Source: Nitrobacter sp. NHB1 (GTDB lineage Bacteria > Pseudomonadota > Alphaproteobacteria > Rhizobiales > Xanthobacteraceae). Taken from it: a DNA stretch of 64,000 bases. Shown piece by piece: positions 1 through 9,109 of the stretch. The DNA is taken from NCBI RefSeq assembly GCF_036964665.1, contig NZ_JBAMDA010000001.1, positions 1,116,001-1,180,000 of the forward strand. Reading direction: 5' to 3'. Within the stretch, counting starts at the first letter, position 1. Every line of letters begins with the position of its first letter. The position numbers and the translations under genes were made by a program. Under the pieces are notes generated by a model that was not told the origin of the DNA, did no database searches, and saw only the letters and a program-made list of their open reading frames with translations.

Positions 1-590
1 AGGGACGCCCGCGCCTCGCTCAACGACCAGACCGTGCGCTTGGCCATGTGGACGGTCGCCAAGACGCGCTGCTGGCGCTGCGCGGCATAGGCGGTGAGCA
101 GGTCGAACAACGTCGCCGTAAACCGCGGATGGCGGATCTCCGCGATCGCCTCCGGATTTCCGCGCGGAAAGATGTCGCGCCGCAGTTGCTGGCGGTTCAT
201 CAGGCGGTTCGACGCTTCCCGGATGGCCTCGAGGCGGCGCAGGCGATTGGCGAGCGCCGTGGCCATCTCGCCGGCGCTCGGTCCGTCCGCAGTCGCCGGT
301 TCCGGCAGCAGCAATCGCGATTTCAGGAACGCCAACCACGCCGCCATCACCAGATAATCGGCGGCCAGTTCGAGACGAATCTTGCGCGCCGCCTCGATGA
401 AAACGAGGTACTGGTCGGCGAGCGCCAGAATTGAGATTTTCGACAGGTCGACCTTCTGCTGCCGCGCCAGCGCCAGCAACAGGTCAAGCGGGCCTTCATA
501 GCCCTCGACATCGACCATGAGCGCAACGTCGTTATCATCGACGCGCGCGGCCGGCCGTCCCGTTTCAAACGACAGAATTTCCGCGCTCAT
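1..590 (-). CDS. scpA: Segregation and condensation protein A (partial, C-terminus off the left edge)
   Basis: ScpA is the kleisin subunit of the SMC-ScpAB condensin that compacts and segregates the chromosome. The N-terminus begins MSAEILSFETGRPAARV, and the characteristic ScpA segment EGYEGPLDLLLALARQQKVDL follows from about residue 30. Further on come the family-typical stretches DYLVMAAWLAFLKSRLLLPEP and RRLEAIREASNRLM. The start ATG at 590 overlaps the nagZ stop as ATGA, so the two are translationally coupled in a nagZ-scpA order that is usual in this group (scpB normally follows outside the window). About 196 codons are visible; the usual length is 250-280 aa, so only the C-terminal part is missing. 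Confidence 0.93.
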   Translation of the reverse strand, partial: MSAEILSFETGRPAARVDDNDVALMVDVEGYEGPLDLLLALARQQKVDLSKISILALADQYLVFIEAARKIRLELAADYLVMAAWLAFLKSRLLLPEPATADGPSAGEMATALANRLRRLEAIREASNRLMNRQQLRRDIFPRGNPEAIAEIRHPRFTATLFDLLTAYAAQRQQRVLATVHMAKRTVWSLSEARAS

Positions 591-1612
591 GCGCCTGCTG
601 CTCCCGCTGCCGTCAACGCGTCGAGTTCCGCCCGCGCCGCCTCGCGGTCGAACGGCTGCGGCGGCTTGCGCGATGCCAGGGCCCGTCGCGCACGGTCCAG
701 CGCTTTTCCCGACAGCTCCGGGGTTTCCCCGGCGACCTGACGCATTTCGTCGAGATTGCCGTTGCAATGCAGGACCATGTCGCAACCGGCCGAAACGATT
801 GCCCGGGTCCGCTCGGCAATTGATCCCGTCAACGCATTCATGGACACGTCATCACTCATCAACAATCCCTGGAACCCGATCGTTCCGCGAATCACCTGTT
901 CGATGATTGTCGCAGAAGTCGTGGCCGGTTGTGTGGGATCAATCGCGCTGAACACAACATGTGCGGTCATCGCCATCGGCAGGTCGGCGAGCGGCCTGAA
1001 TGCAGCAAAATCAATGGCTTCCAGGTCAATCTTCGAGGCATCCACGACCGGCAGCCGATGGTGGGTGTCGGCGGTCGCCCGCCCATGCCCCGGAATGTGC
1101 TTGAGAACCGGCAGAACGCCACCCTGCTCCAGCCCCTCGGTGACGGCGCGCGCGATTGTCGCGACCTTGACCGGATCGGCGCCATAGGCGCGATCACCGA
1201 TGACGGCATCGGCGCCGGACGCCGGAACGTCCGCCAGTGGCAGGCAATCGACGGTAATGCCGAGATCGGCGAGGTCGGCCGCGATCAGTTGCGCGCTGAG
1301 CCGCGCCGCTTTCAGCCCCGCGGCGCGGTCGCGGTCATAAAGGGCGCCAAACATCGCGCCCGGCGGATAGGCCGGCCAGTGCGGCGGACCCAGCCGCTGC
1401 ACGCGGCCGCCTTCCTGATCGATCAGGACGGGGGCGTCGCTATCGCCGACCGTCTCCCGAAAGTCTTGAACCAAACTCGCAACTTGCAGGGGGTTATCGA
1501 CATTGCGCTTGAATAGAATAAAGCCCCATGGCCGCTCGACGCGGAGGAACTCGCGCTCCTCCGCTGTCAGGCTCAGGCCGGACATACCCGTGATAAATGC
1601 GCGTACATTCAT
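587..1612 (-). CDS. nagZ: Beta-N-acetylhexosaminidase NagZ
   Basis: This is a cytoplasmic glycoside hydrolase family 3 enzyme that removes GlcNAc from 1,6-anhydro-muropeptides during peptidoglycan recycling. At 341 aa it is full length for a single-domain NagZ. Diagnostic motifs are DQEGGRVQRL at residues 65-74 and KHIPGHGRATADTHH at 171-185, which holds the His/Asp catalytic loop. LLMSDDVSMNAL near residue 255 contains the nucleophile aspartate. It lies downstream of the SPOR-domain gene and overlaps scpA by four bases, consistent with an argS-SPOR-nagZ-scpA operon. Confidence 0.95.
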   Translation of the reverse strand: MNVRAFITGMSGLSLTAEEREFLRVERPWGFILFKRNVDNPLQVASLVQDFRETVGDSDAPVLIDQEGGRVQRLGPPHWPAYPPGAMFGALYDRDRAAGLKAARLSAQLIAADLADLGITVDCLPLADVPASGADAVIGDRAYGADPVKVATIARAVTEGLEQGGVLPVLKHIPGHGRATADTHHRLPVVDASKIDLEAIDFAAFRPLADLPMAMTAHVVFSAIDPTQPATTSATIIEQVIRGTIGFQGLLMSDDVSMNALTGSIAERTRAIVSAGCDMVLHCNGNLDEMRQVAGETPELSGKALDRARRALASRKPPQPFDREAARAELDALTAAGAAGA

Positions 1613-1659
1613 GGCGGCCGATTAGCTCGCGTCGGCAGCGAGGGTCAAGGAAACCGCGG

Positions 1660-3114
1660 TTAATTCCTTTGGACGACGCACTGTCCGCCGGCCGATTTGA
1701 GGCTGCCGCAGACGCGCGATGCTTCCTCGGACGAGCCGAACGGCCCAACCATCGCGCGATAGTAGACACCTCTCGCACCAAGGTCGGCGCGTTTGACCAA
1801 TAGAGTCCGCGACCCCAGCACCGACGGGAATTTGCCCTGCAGCACCCGGAACGAGGCCTGCGCGTCCGCTTCGTTCCGTTGCGATGAGACCTGGACCAGA
1901 TAGCCGCCGGCGCTGGCTACGGCCGACGCCTGCTGGCCCGGATTGGTCGAAGCCATCCGGGTCCGCGGTTCGTTGGCGCCCTGCGGGGACAGCGACAGCG
2001 GCGGATTTGCACCAGACGCAGCGGTGGCCGCAGGCGTATGCCGGGTGGCGACAGGTGCTGGAGCTGCCTGAGATTCATGCCGGGCGATAGTTGCAGCCGC
2101 AACATCGGCCTGATCGCCACGAACCGTCAGCGTCCTGACCCTGCGCGGTTCGTCGCCGGCAAGTGTCCCGTTCGCGACGGTCGCGGGAGGCCGGATATTC
2201 GGCGCCACGCTTGCCGCAGACGGCGGATTGGCGTTCTGGTTCAATGGCGGGAATACCACGCGCGGACCGGAGGTCGTGGCTTCCTTGACGTCGACGGGCT
2301 GCTCTTCACGCGACACCATTTGCTCGGTGCCGTTCTCCGTGGACATCCGGTCCTGAATCAACTTGCCGACGGCATCGCCCGTACTGGCCTGCCGCGGAAC
2401 GATCTTGTTGGGTTCGGCGTCGGCCTTGATGACCGGCGGCGCGCCGCTCGGGGACGTGCCGACATAGGTGCGGTAGGCATACGCTGCCCCGGTGCCGAGG
2501 ACCGCGAGCGCCAGAACCGCGACCACCGTCGCCATCCTGCCGCGACGCCTGGGAGCCGGTTCTTCCCCCTCTTCCCCGTAGCCGTCCTGATAGCCGAAAG
2601 GCGCTTCCGAATACGTCTCGCGGGGAAACTGATCCTGATACGCATCGCGGGGAACGCGGTCCTCATACGCATACGCGCGCTGCTCGTCCGGCAGACGGCC
2701 GTACAGCACGTCGTCATAGCGGTCGGGATCGGCCTGAGGAAGATAGGACTCCGGCTCGGGGTGCTGAACGTGCGGCTGATCGTCGGGATAGACAGCCGCG
2801 CGCCGCAAAACCGGGTGCGGCGCGACTTCGACGTCTTGCGGCGGATCAGGTTGAGCCATCCGCCTTTGAATCCACGACGGCGGCGAAGCGGGAGCGTCGT
2901 CTTCGATCGGGGGCAGCGGCTCAAAGTGATCGACGGGATCATCCGCGGGGATCGTCGGTGCGCTGCGTTTGATATCGCCGAAGGGATCGGTCTGGCCGAT
3001 CAGCCGGGCCAGTTCGGCAAGCGGATCGGGCTCCGCCTGGGCGGTCGCGCGGCGATCGTCGCGCCCGTAATCGTCGTCCTCCGGGAAAGGCCGGTCCTGA
3101 TATCGATGAGCCAT
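1660..3114 (-). CDS. SPOR-domain inner-membrane protein
   Basis: The predicted protein has 484 aa. An acidic, Pro-rich cytoplasmic N-terminus (about residues 1-185) is followed by an arginine patch (RRRGR) and one membrane span beginning MATVVAVLALAVLG. A low-complexity periplasmic linker leads to a C-terminal SPOR domain (last ~80 residues, GGYLVQVSSQRNEADAQASF to the end). SPOR domains bind denuded glycan strands at the division septum, so a septal cell-wall role is likely by family. The start MAHRYQDRPF at 3114 is preferred over an in-frame start at 3177, because the extra 21 residues look unlike a natural N-terminus. The place between argS and nagZ is conserved in related genomes. Confidence 0.88.
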   Translation of the reverse strand: MAHRYQDRPFPEDDDYGRDDRRATAQAEPDPLAELARLIGQTDPFGDIKRSAPTIPADDPVDHFEPLPPIEDDAPASPPSWIQRRMAQPDPPQDVEVAPHPVLRRAAVYPDDQPHVQHPEPESYLPQADPDRYDDVLYGRLPDEQRAYAYEDRVPRDAYQDQFPRETYSEAPFGYQDGYGEEGEEPAPRRRGRMATVVAVLALAVLGTGAAYAYRTYVGTSPSGAPPVIKADAEPNKIVPRQASTGDAVGKLIQDRMSTENGTEQMVSREEQPVDVKEATTSGPRVVFPPLNQNANPPSAASVAPNIRPPATVANGTLAGDEPRRVRTLTVRGDQADVAAATIARHESQAAPAPVATRHTPAATAASGANPPLSLSPQGANEPRTRMASTNPGQQASAVASAGGYLVQVSSQRNEADAQASFRVLQGKFPSVLGSRTLLVKRADLGARGVYYRAMVGPFGSSEEASRVCGSLKSAGGQCVVQRN

Positions 3115-3213
3115 CGTGATGTCGCGTCCCTTCCGGAAAGGCGCCAACTCGCTCGTTCTAAACGAAACAGCAGCCAATCAAGCCGTCACCCCCCTCGTGT
3201 CGGCTATACCCCA

Positions 3214-5007
3214 CTATCGCATCTCGTTCGGCGCATGGACGCCGAGAACGGCAAGTCCCGATGCCAGAACAGAGACGACGCCCTGAACCAGTGCCAGCCG
3301 CGCCCTGGTGATTACTGCATCATTATTGATAATGAAGCGTAAATGAGGCATATCGCGCCCTTTCGTCCAGAGCGCGTGAAATTCGCTTGCGAGATCATAG
3401 AGGTAGAATGCGATCCGGTGCGGCTCGTGCGCGAGCGCGGCGGCTTCGACGGTTCGCGGATAAAGCGCAAGCCGCCGCAGCAATCCGAGTTCCGCCGGAT
3501 CGGTCAGCCGTTCGACGGCAGCGTCAGCAAGAAAAGCGGCACGTTTTAAGGCGTCGTCCGGCAGGTCCGGGAACGCCTCGCGGGCATTGCGGAAGATCGA
3601 AAATCCACGGGCGTGGCCGTACTGCACGTAGAACACCGGGTTGTCTTTCGACTGCTCGATGACTTTGGCGAGGTCGAAATCCAGCACCGCGTCGTTCTTG
3701 CGGAACAGCATCATGAAGCGCACCGCATCGGAGCCGACTTCATCGACCACTTCGCGCAAGGTGACGAAATCGCCGGAGCGTTTCGACATCTTTACCGGCT
3801 CGCCGTTGCGCAACAGCTTCACGAGCTGCACAATCTTGACGTCGAGCGTCGCCTTGCCCGCCGTCACCGCCTTGATCGCGGCCTGCACGCGCTTGATGTA
3901 GCCGCCGTGATCGGCGCCCCAGACATCGACCATGTTGAGAAAGCCGCGGTCGAACTTGGTTTTGTGATAGGCGATATCGGACGCGAAATAGGTGTAGCCG
4001 CCGTCCGATTTTTTGAGCGGGCGATCGATATCGTCGCCATAGGCAGTGGCGCGGAACAGGGTCTGCTCGCGATCCTCATAGTCTTCGACCGGCGCGCCTT
4101 TCGGCGGCGGCAACCGTCCCTCGTAGACGTCGCCCTTCGCGCGCAGGAAATCGATGGTCGCGGCGACGCGGTCATTGCCGCCATCGATCAGTGAGCGCTC
4201 CGAGAAGAACACCTCATGCCCAATGTTGAGCGCTGCGAGGTCGCCCTTGATCATCTCCATCATCATGGCGATGGCTTTGGCGCGCGCGACCGGGAGCCAC
4301 TCCGCGTCCGACGCGCTCAGCAGCCTGTCGCCGTGCTCGGCGGCGAGCGCCTGCCCGACTGGCTTGAGATAATCGCCGGGATAAAGCCCTTCCGGGATCT
4401 CGCCAATATCCTCACCTAACGCCTCGCGGTAGCGCAGGAATGCCGAGCGCGCCAGCACGTCCACCTGCGCGCCCGCATCGTTGATGTAGTATTCGCGCGT
4501 CACATCGCAGCCTGCCATCGACAGCAGGTTGGCGAGCGCATCGCCGAACACCGCGCCGCGGCAATGACCGACATGCATGGGGCCGGTCGGATTGGCGGAG
4601 ACGTATTCGACGTTGACCTTCTCGCCCGCGCCGATCGCGCTGCGGCCATAGTCCTCGCCTTCCCGCAGCACGGTGCGCAGCGCATCCGACCAGACCTGCG
4701 GCTTCAGGGTCAGATTGATGAAGCCGGGACCGGCGATCTCGACCCTGTCGATCAGGCCGTCGGTGCGCAGTTTTGCGGCAATCGTCTCGGCAAGATCGCG
4801 CGGCTTGGTTTTAGCATCCTTCGCCAGCACCATCGCGACATTGGTCGCCATGTCGCCATGGGAGGCGTCGCGGGGTGGCTCGACCACGATCCGCGACAGG
4901 TCAAGTCCCGCCGGCAGCGCGCCGTCTTCCGCAAGCGCCGCACACGCCGTATGCACCCGCGCAAGCACGTCCGCGAAAAGGTGCTGCGATGGACTGGAAT
5001 TGGTCAT
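3214..5007 (-). CDS. argS: Arginyl-tRNA synthetase
   Basis: Class I synthetase charging tRNA-Arg. The N-terminal Add-1 domain is followed by the HIGH-type signature in [19 protein letters not shown] (HVGH) and the KMSKS-type loop [11 protein letters not shown]. The C-terminal DALR anticodon-binding domain carries the expected [14 protein letters not shown] segment and ends [11 protein letters not shown]. From [11 protein letters not shown] at 5007 the protein is 597 aa, normal for the family; another start six codons upstream (5025) is possible. It sits first in a minus-strand run leading to the SPOR gene, 36 bases downstream of dgt, so one transcript from dgt is likely. Confidence 0.97.
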   Translation of the reverse strand: MTNSSPSQHLFADVLARVHTACAALAEDGALPAGLDLSRIVVEPPRDASHGDMATNVAMVLAKDAKTKPRDLAETIAAKLRTDGLIDRVEIAGPGFINLTLKPQVWSDALRTVLREGEDYGRSAIGAGEKVNVEYVSANPTGPMHVGHCRGAVFGDALANLLSMAGCDVTREYYINDAGAQVDVLARSAFLRYREALGEDIGEIPEGLYPGDYLKPVGQALAAEHGDRLLSASDAEWLPVARAKAIAMMMEMIKGDLAALNIGHEVFFSERSLIDGGNDRVAATIDFLRAKGDVYEGRLPPPKGAPVEDYEDREQTLFRATAYGDDIDRPLKKSDGGYTYFASDIAYHKTKFDRGFLNMVDVWGADHGGYIKRVQAAIKAVTAGKATLDVKIVQLVKLLRNGEPVKMSKRSGDFVTLREVVDEVGSDAVRFMMLFRKNDAVLDFDLAKVIEQSKDNPVFYVQYGHARGFSIFRNAREAFPDLPDDALKRAAFLADAAVERLTDPAELGLLRRLALYPRTVEAAALAHEPHRIAFYLYDLASEFHALWTKGRDMPHLRFIINNDAVITRARLALVQGVVSVLASGLAVLGVHAPNEMR

Positions 5008-5046
5008 GATATCTGCGACTTGCATAAGAGTGGAATTACGCGCCGC

Positions 5047-6261
5047 CTAACGCAATTCCGGGGTCGAGTCAAAAAGCCTGCGATGCTCGGTAATGGCGAA
5101 CCGGTCGGTCATCCCGGCGATGAAATTGCCGACCCGGCGTGCTCTTTCGGCATCAAGCTCACGGCTGTCGCCGTCCTCCGGCAACCATTCGGCGGGAAGC
5201 GCCGCCGGGTCATCGCGGTAACGCGCGAACAGATCCCGGACGAGAGCTTCAGCCTCGTCCATCACATGCATGACGCGGGGGTGACGATACATCCGCTGTC
5301 TGAGGAACGCCTTGATCAGGGCCTCCGCCTCGGCCGCCTCGCGCGGAAACGCGACCAGCGCCTGACCGTGACGGCGCACCTCGTCCACCGATCCCGGCCG
5401 GGCATCGGCAAGCCGCCTGCCCGCTTCCGATACCACCGCCGTGATCAGATAGGAGATCAGCTCGCGCACCAGTTCGGCGCCACGCCGGACGTCGTCCAGC
5501 CGAGGGTGGCGCTGGGCAATCTCTGCGATCATCGCCGCGGTCAGCGGCATCGCCTTCAGATCGTCGACGGCGAACAGACCGGCGCGCAAGCCGTCATCGA
5601 TATCGTGGGCATCGTAGGCGATGTCGTCGGCGATCGCCGCGACCTGCGCTTCGAGCGAGGCAAAACTCCATAGTTCCAGATCGTAATGCCGGTTGAAATC
5701 AGCGATGCCGACGGGGACGCCGCGCCGCTGATAGCGCCCGATGGCGCTGCCGGCGCGGTCGGTCAGCGGACCGTTGTGCTTGACCACCCCTTCCAGCGTT
5801 TCCCAGGTCAGGTTGAGGCCGTCAAAATCCGGATAGCGGCGCTCCAACAGGGTCACAATTCGCAGCGTCTGCGCATTGTGGTCAAACCCGCCAAACGCAT
5901 CGAGGCAGGCGTCCAGCGCCCGCTCGCCGGCGTGGCCGAACGGCGGATGGCCAAGATCATGCGCCAGCGCCAGCGCTTCCGTCAGATCCTCGTCGAGCCC
6001 GAGTTGCCGGGCCAGCGCGCGGGCGATCTGGGCCACCTCCAGGGTATGGGTGAGACGGGTCCGGTAGTGATCGCCTTCGTGATAGACGAACACCTGCGTC
6101 TTGTGTTTCAGCCGCCGAAAAGCGGTCGAATGGATCACCCGGTCGCAGTCGCGCCGGAACGCACTGCGGGTCTTGCTCGGCGACTCGTCGAACAGGCGGC
6201 CGCGGCTGCGGCCGGGATCGCTGGCGTAGGTCGCGTGGGGAGCTGCCATTCCGACTGCCAT
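5047..6261 (-). CDS. dgt: dGTP triphosphohydrolase-like HD-domain protein
   Basis: An HD-superfamily phosphohydrolase of the dGTPase family (404 aa), which removes triphosphate from dNTPs. The family signature [22 protein letters not shown] lies near residues 38-60, followed by [17 protein letters not shown]. The metal-binding HD motif is in [16 protein letters not shown], and the second metal ligand region is in [13 protein letters not shown]. This is the alphaproteobacterial deoxyguanosinetriphosphate triphosphohydrolase-like type. It is divergent from the erpA-like gene across about 110 bases, which must hold promoters for both directions. Confidence 0.93.
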   Translation of the reverse strand: MAVGMAAPHATYASDPGRSRGRLFDESPSKTRSAFRRDCDRVIHSTAFRRLKHKTQVFVYHEGDHYRTRLTHTLEVAQIARALARQLGLDEDLTEALALAHDLGHPPFGHAGERALDACLDAFGGFDHNAQTLRIVTLLERRYPDFDGLNLTWETLEGVVKHNGPLTDRAGSAIGRYQRRGVPVGIADFNRHYDLELWSFASLEAQVAAIADDIAYDAHDIDDGLRAGLFAVDDLKAMPLTAAMIAEIAQRHPRLDDVRRGAELVRELISYLITAVVSEAGRRLADARPGSVDEVRRHGQALVAFPREAAEAEALIKAFLRQRMYRHPRVMHVMDEAEALVRDLFARYRDDPAALPAEWLPEDGDSRELDAERARRVGNFIAGMTDRFAITEHRRLFDSTPELR

Positions 6262-6372
6262 GGCGTTTTGACCCTCTTATCGTTTGATTCCGGCGTCCGG
6301 CGCACTTAACTATGGCTTTGCGGGTATTTCAAAATACTGGACAATGTCCGCCATCGCATACGGAGTCGCACG

Positions 6373-6705
6373 ATGACCGAAACCAACATAACCGTCAGCG
6401 AACGCGCGGCGCGCCGGATCGGGGAAATCCTCAAATCCGAGGGCGACGGCGCCATGTTGCGGATCAGCGTCGAGGGCGGCGGCTGCTCGGGCTTCCAGTA
6501 CAAGTTCGATATCGAACGCGCCAAGGCCGAGGACGATCTGGTGATCGCGCGCGATACGGCCGTGGTGCTGGTCGATCCCGCCTCGGTCCCGTTCCTGAGC
6601 GGTTCCGAAGTCGATTTCGTCGACGACCTGATCGGGGCCTCGTTCCGGGTGGTCAATCCGAACGCCACCGCCTCCTGCGGCTGCGGCACCAGCTTTTCGA
6701 TCTAG
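6373..6705 (+). CDS. erpA: HesB/IscA-type iron-sulfur cluster insertion protein (ErpA-like)
   Basis: A-type Fe-S carrier of 110 aa that hands clusters to apo-targets. The three cluster-ligand cysteines are in the expected places: GGGCSGFQYKFD in the middle and SCGCGTSFSI at the C-terminus. The length and the N-terminal ITVSERAARRIGEILKSE segment fit ErpA/IscA. The ErpA assignment rather than IscA is an inference: no isc or suf genes are adjacent. It is divergent from dgt. Confidence 0.9.
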   Translation: MTETNITVSERAARRIGEILKSEGDGAMLRISVEGGGCSGFQYKFDIERAKAEDDLVIARDTAVVLVDPASVPFLSGSEVDFVDDLIGASFRVVNPNATASCGCGTSFSI

Positions 6706-6710
6706 GCTCC

Positions 6711-6831
6711 ATGTCATGCGCGGGCATAGCCGTTCAAAGAACGGCGTCGCTTCCGCCACCTGTGACCCGCGCATCCATCGACAGAAGAGCTTTTGAGAGA
6801 TGGATTGCCGGATCAAGTCCGGCAATGACAC
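6711..6831. repeat. Dispersed palindromic repeat upstream of xthA
   Basis: Non-coding spacer between erpA and xthA. Its right part holds a perfect hairpin, ATTGCCGGA-TCAAG-TCCGGCAAT at 6804-6826. The left part (GTCATGCGCGGGCATAG) resembles the partner arm common in REP-like repeats of Bradyrhizobium relatives. It may be transcribed in the erpA-xthA spacer, but there is no T-tract, so I do not call a terminator. Confidence 0.6.
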
Positions 6832-6844
6832 CCGGAATCACGTC

Positions 6845-7645
6845 ATGCGGATAGCGACCTGGAACGTCAATTCGGTCCGGCAGCGCCTGGATCACCTTCT
6901 CGCCTGGCTGGGGGAGACCGCGCCGGATGTCGTCTGTCTCCAGGAAATCAAGTGCGTCGACGAGCAGTTTCCGCGCGAGGCCATCGAGGCGCTCGGCTAC
7001 AACGTGGTGACGCACGGCCAGAAGACCTTCAACGGCGTGGCGCTGCTGTCGAAATTCCCGTTCGACGAAACCCGGCCCCGGCTGGCCGGCGATGACGGCG
7101 ACGTGCAGTCGCGATTCCTTGAAGGCGTCGTCTCGCTCAAGCACGGGGTGGTCCGGATCGCCTGCCTCTATCTGCCCAACGGAAACCCACCGAATACCGA
7201 AAAATATCCTTATAAGCTCAAGTGGATATCGCGGCTTATTGAATATTCAAAAGAGCGGCTGAAAAGCGAGGAGACCTTCGTTCTCGCCGGCGATTTCAAC
7301 GTCATTCCCGCGCCGCGCGACGTCTACAATCCCGCCGCGTGGATGGACGATGCCTTGTTTCGCCCGCAGACGCGGGAGGCGTTTCAGACGCTGCTCGGGC
7401 TCGGCCTGACCGATGCGCTGCGTGCGGCCTCAGATGCCGCCGAAGACTATACTTTCTGGGATTATCAGGCGGGCGCCTGGCAGAAGAACAACGGACTGCG
7501 GATCGACCACCTGCTGCTGTCGCCGCAGGCCAGCGACCGCCTTAGCGCGGTCGGCATCGATCGCCATGTCCGCGGTTGGGAAAAGGCGTCGGACCATGTC
7601 CCCGTCTGGATCGACCTCGATCTGGACGCAGCCGGATCGGCCTGA
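6845..7645 (+). CDS. xthA: Exodeoxyribonuclease III
   Basis: EEP-family exonuclease III / AP endonuclease of 266 aa acting in base excision repair. Visible motifs are MRIATWNVNSVRQRL at the N-terminus, VCLQEIKC with the metal-binding Glu, VLAGDFNVIP with catalytic Asp and Asn, and KASDHVPVW with the catalytic Asp-His near the C-terminus. The start at 6845 is chosen because the alternative upstream start (6800) would translate the palindromic repeat and the conserved family start is MRIATWN. It converges with the Sel1-repeat gene, 15 bases away. Confidence 0.95.
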   Translation: MRIATWNVNSVRQRLDHLLAWLGETAPDVVCLQEIKCVDEQFPREAIEALGYNVVTHGQKTFNGVALLSKFPFDETRPRLAGDDGDVQSRFLEGVVSLKHGVVRIACLYLPNGNPPNTEKYPYKLKWISRLIEYSKERLKSEETFVLAGDFNVIPAPRDVYNPAAWMDDALFRPQTREAFQTLLGLGLTDALRAASDAAEDYTFWDYQAGAWQKNNGLRIDHLLLSPQASDRLSAVGIDRHVRGWEKASDHVPVWIDLDLDAAGSA

Positions 7646-7660
7646 GCCGAACCCGATAAC

Positions 7661-8482
7661 TCAGTCTCGCCGCCCCTGCACCCAGTGCTCAAGCATCTGC
7701 AGCGCCATCGCGCGGTCGTCTTCCGAGGCTTTAGCAATCGCCTTGTTGTAGCTTTCGGCGATCCAGGTCTCGTCCGGCGTGGCTGCATCCCGCGCCAGCG
7801 TCAGCCACATCAGTCCGCGCGCTGCCTGCCGGGGCAACTGGTCGCCGTTGAACAGCAACTTGCCCAGCATCGCCTGGGCCTCATGCTGGCCCTTCTGCGC
7901 CGCGAGGCCAAGCCAGCGTGCGCCGTACTTGACGTCGTGGGGGGCGCCGACTCCTTTCAGATAAAGCCGCGCCAGATCGTACTGCGCATCGGCATTGCCG
8001 AAGTAGGAGGCGGCATAGGAGAACATCTCGCGCGCGCGCTCGGCATCGCGCTTGATCTTCGAGTTCGGGATGCCCTGGAGATAATAGCGTCCAAGCGCGA
8101 CGAACGCGTTGGCGACAATCCCGGCCTGCGGCGCCGAAGGGCTGTCCTCGGCATGGGCATTGGCGATACGGCTGAAGTACTCGAAGGCGCGCAGATCGTC
8201 CTGGGTGACGCCGTCGCCATTCGCGTACATCCGCCCCAATCGCCACTGGGCAACGGGGTGGCCGCCCTCGGCAGCATATTGCAGAGCCGTCAGCGAGGTG
8301 CTCGGAGGCACCGCCTTCTTCAGCGCCTGGCCGCCGGCGAGAGGCGCGGAGGCCACGGGAAGCGCCGTCGCCGCGGTATCGGGCTGGCCGGCCACGGTTC
8401 CGTCAAAGGCAAACGCCGGCACGCTCGCGCACACCACGCCCAACGCCAACGCAACAAGAACTACGCTCCTAGACGTCCGCAT
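7661..8482 (-). CDS. Secreted Sel1-repeat protein resembling ExoR
   Basis: A 273-aa protein with a cleavable signal peptide (MRTSRSVVLVALALGVVCASVPAFA) and Sel1-like helical repeats: WRLGRMYANGDGVTQDDLRAF, DLARLYLKGVGAPHD and AMLGKLLFNGD. Size, signal peptide, repeat spacing and the C-terminal ASEDDRAMALQML segment match my recollection of rhizobial ExoR, the periplasmic inhibitor of the ExoS-ChvI two-component system. In rhizobia ExoR restrains succinoglycan production and promotes motility. No exoS or chvI gene is in the window, so function is by resemblance only. A general Sel1 scaffold protein is the alternative. Confidence 0.7.
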   Translation of the reverse strand: MRTSRSVVLVALALGVVCASVPAFAFDGTVAGQPDTAATALPVASAPLAGGQALKKAVPPSTSLTALQYAAEGGHPVAQWRLGRMYANGDGVTQDDLRAFEYFSRIANAHAEDSPSAPQAGIVANAFVALGRYYLQGIPNSKIKRDAERAREMFSYAASYFGNADAQYDLARLYLKGVGAPHDVKYGARWLGLAAQKGQHEAQAMLGKLLFNGDQLPRQAARGLMWLTLARDAATPDETWIAESYNKAIAKASEDDRAMALQMLEHWVQGRRD

Positions 8483-8750
8483 AACGCAATTTCTCGTACA
8501 CCCCGCCCCGATAGGTCAGAACACCGCTGACTGCCGGTCCGATCTGCTGGGCATATTTCCAGAGCAAACCAGATGTATGGTTGGTCGCGCGGAGCCGCCA
8601 ATTGGTCTTGCGTTCGGTGGGTTCCGTGGCGGTCAAATTTACGTCAAGAGTCCCGGCGACCGCATCGATTTCGACCATATCGCCCTGCCGGAGCGACCCG
8701 ATCGGGCCGCCGACGGCGGTCCCCGGCAGGTGCGCGCGATGGGGCACGCG
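8469..8750 (-). pseudogene. C-terminal fragment of an IlvD/Edd-family dehydratase
   Basis: The open frame reads AVGGPIGSLRQGDMVEIDAVAG and then RATNHTSGLLWKYAQQIGPAVSGVLT, ending YEKLRYADV. This is the C-terminal signature of the dihydroxy-acid / sugar-acid dehydratase family (IlvD, Edd, arabonate dehydratase). Only about 90 residues are recognisable; a complete enzyme has 570-600 aa with [Fe-S] cysteines far upstream. The preceding sequence to about 9109 shows no more of it in any frame, so this is a truncated relic. Its end overlaps the start of the Sel1-repeat gene. Confidence 0.65.
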
Positions 8751-9109
8751 TTCCTGACCTTCCGTTCCATGACGGTTCGGCAGCCTGCCCTTGATGCCCG
8801 TCTCGACGTCCATCGCGAACCTGTTCTCCCCGGCGGCCTCTTTTTGACCGGAGCCGCTCCCGGGCGAGGGATGTCCCAAGCCATCAAGAGCGCCAGCCTT
8901 GAGCCGACGGGCAATAGTTCACGAAGTGGTGTGGCCAAATAGCGGCGTCTGCAAGAGCCACCTGTCCGCAGGGTTAAATGTTCGATTGGTGTTGCGCGCT
9001 CGCAACAAGGGTTACCGCCGGGCAACCATTGGCCCGGTAGCCCCGGCGCGGGGCATGAGCCCGCTAGAATTGCCGATAATCGATCGGCCAAACAGCGCGG
9101 CTTGTCTTC
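8751..9109. other. Gene-free stretch between dehydratase relic and lpdA
   Basis: About 360 bases. Open frames here have no recognisable domains. It is probably decayed upstream sequence of the dehydratase fragment and 3' flank of lpdA. No terminator with a T-tract was seen. Confidence 0.4.
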
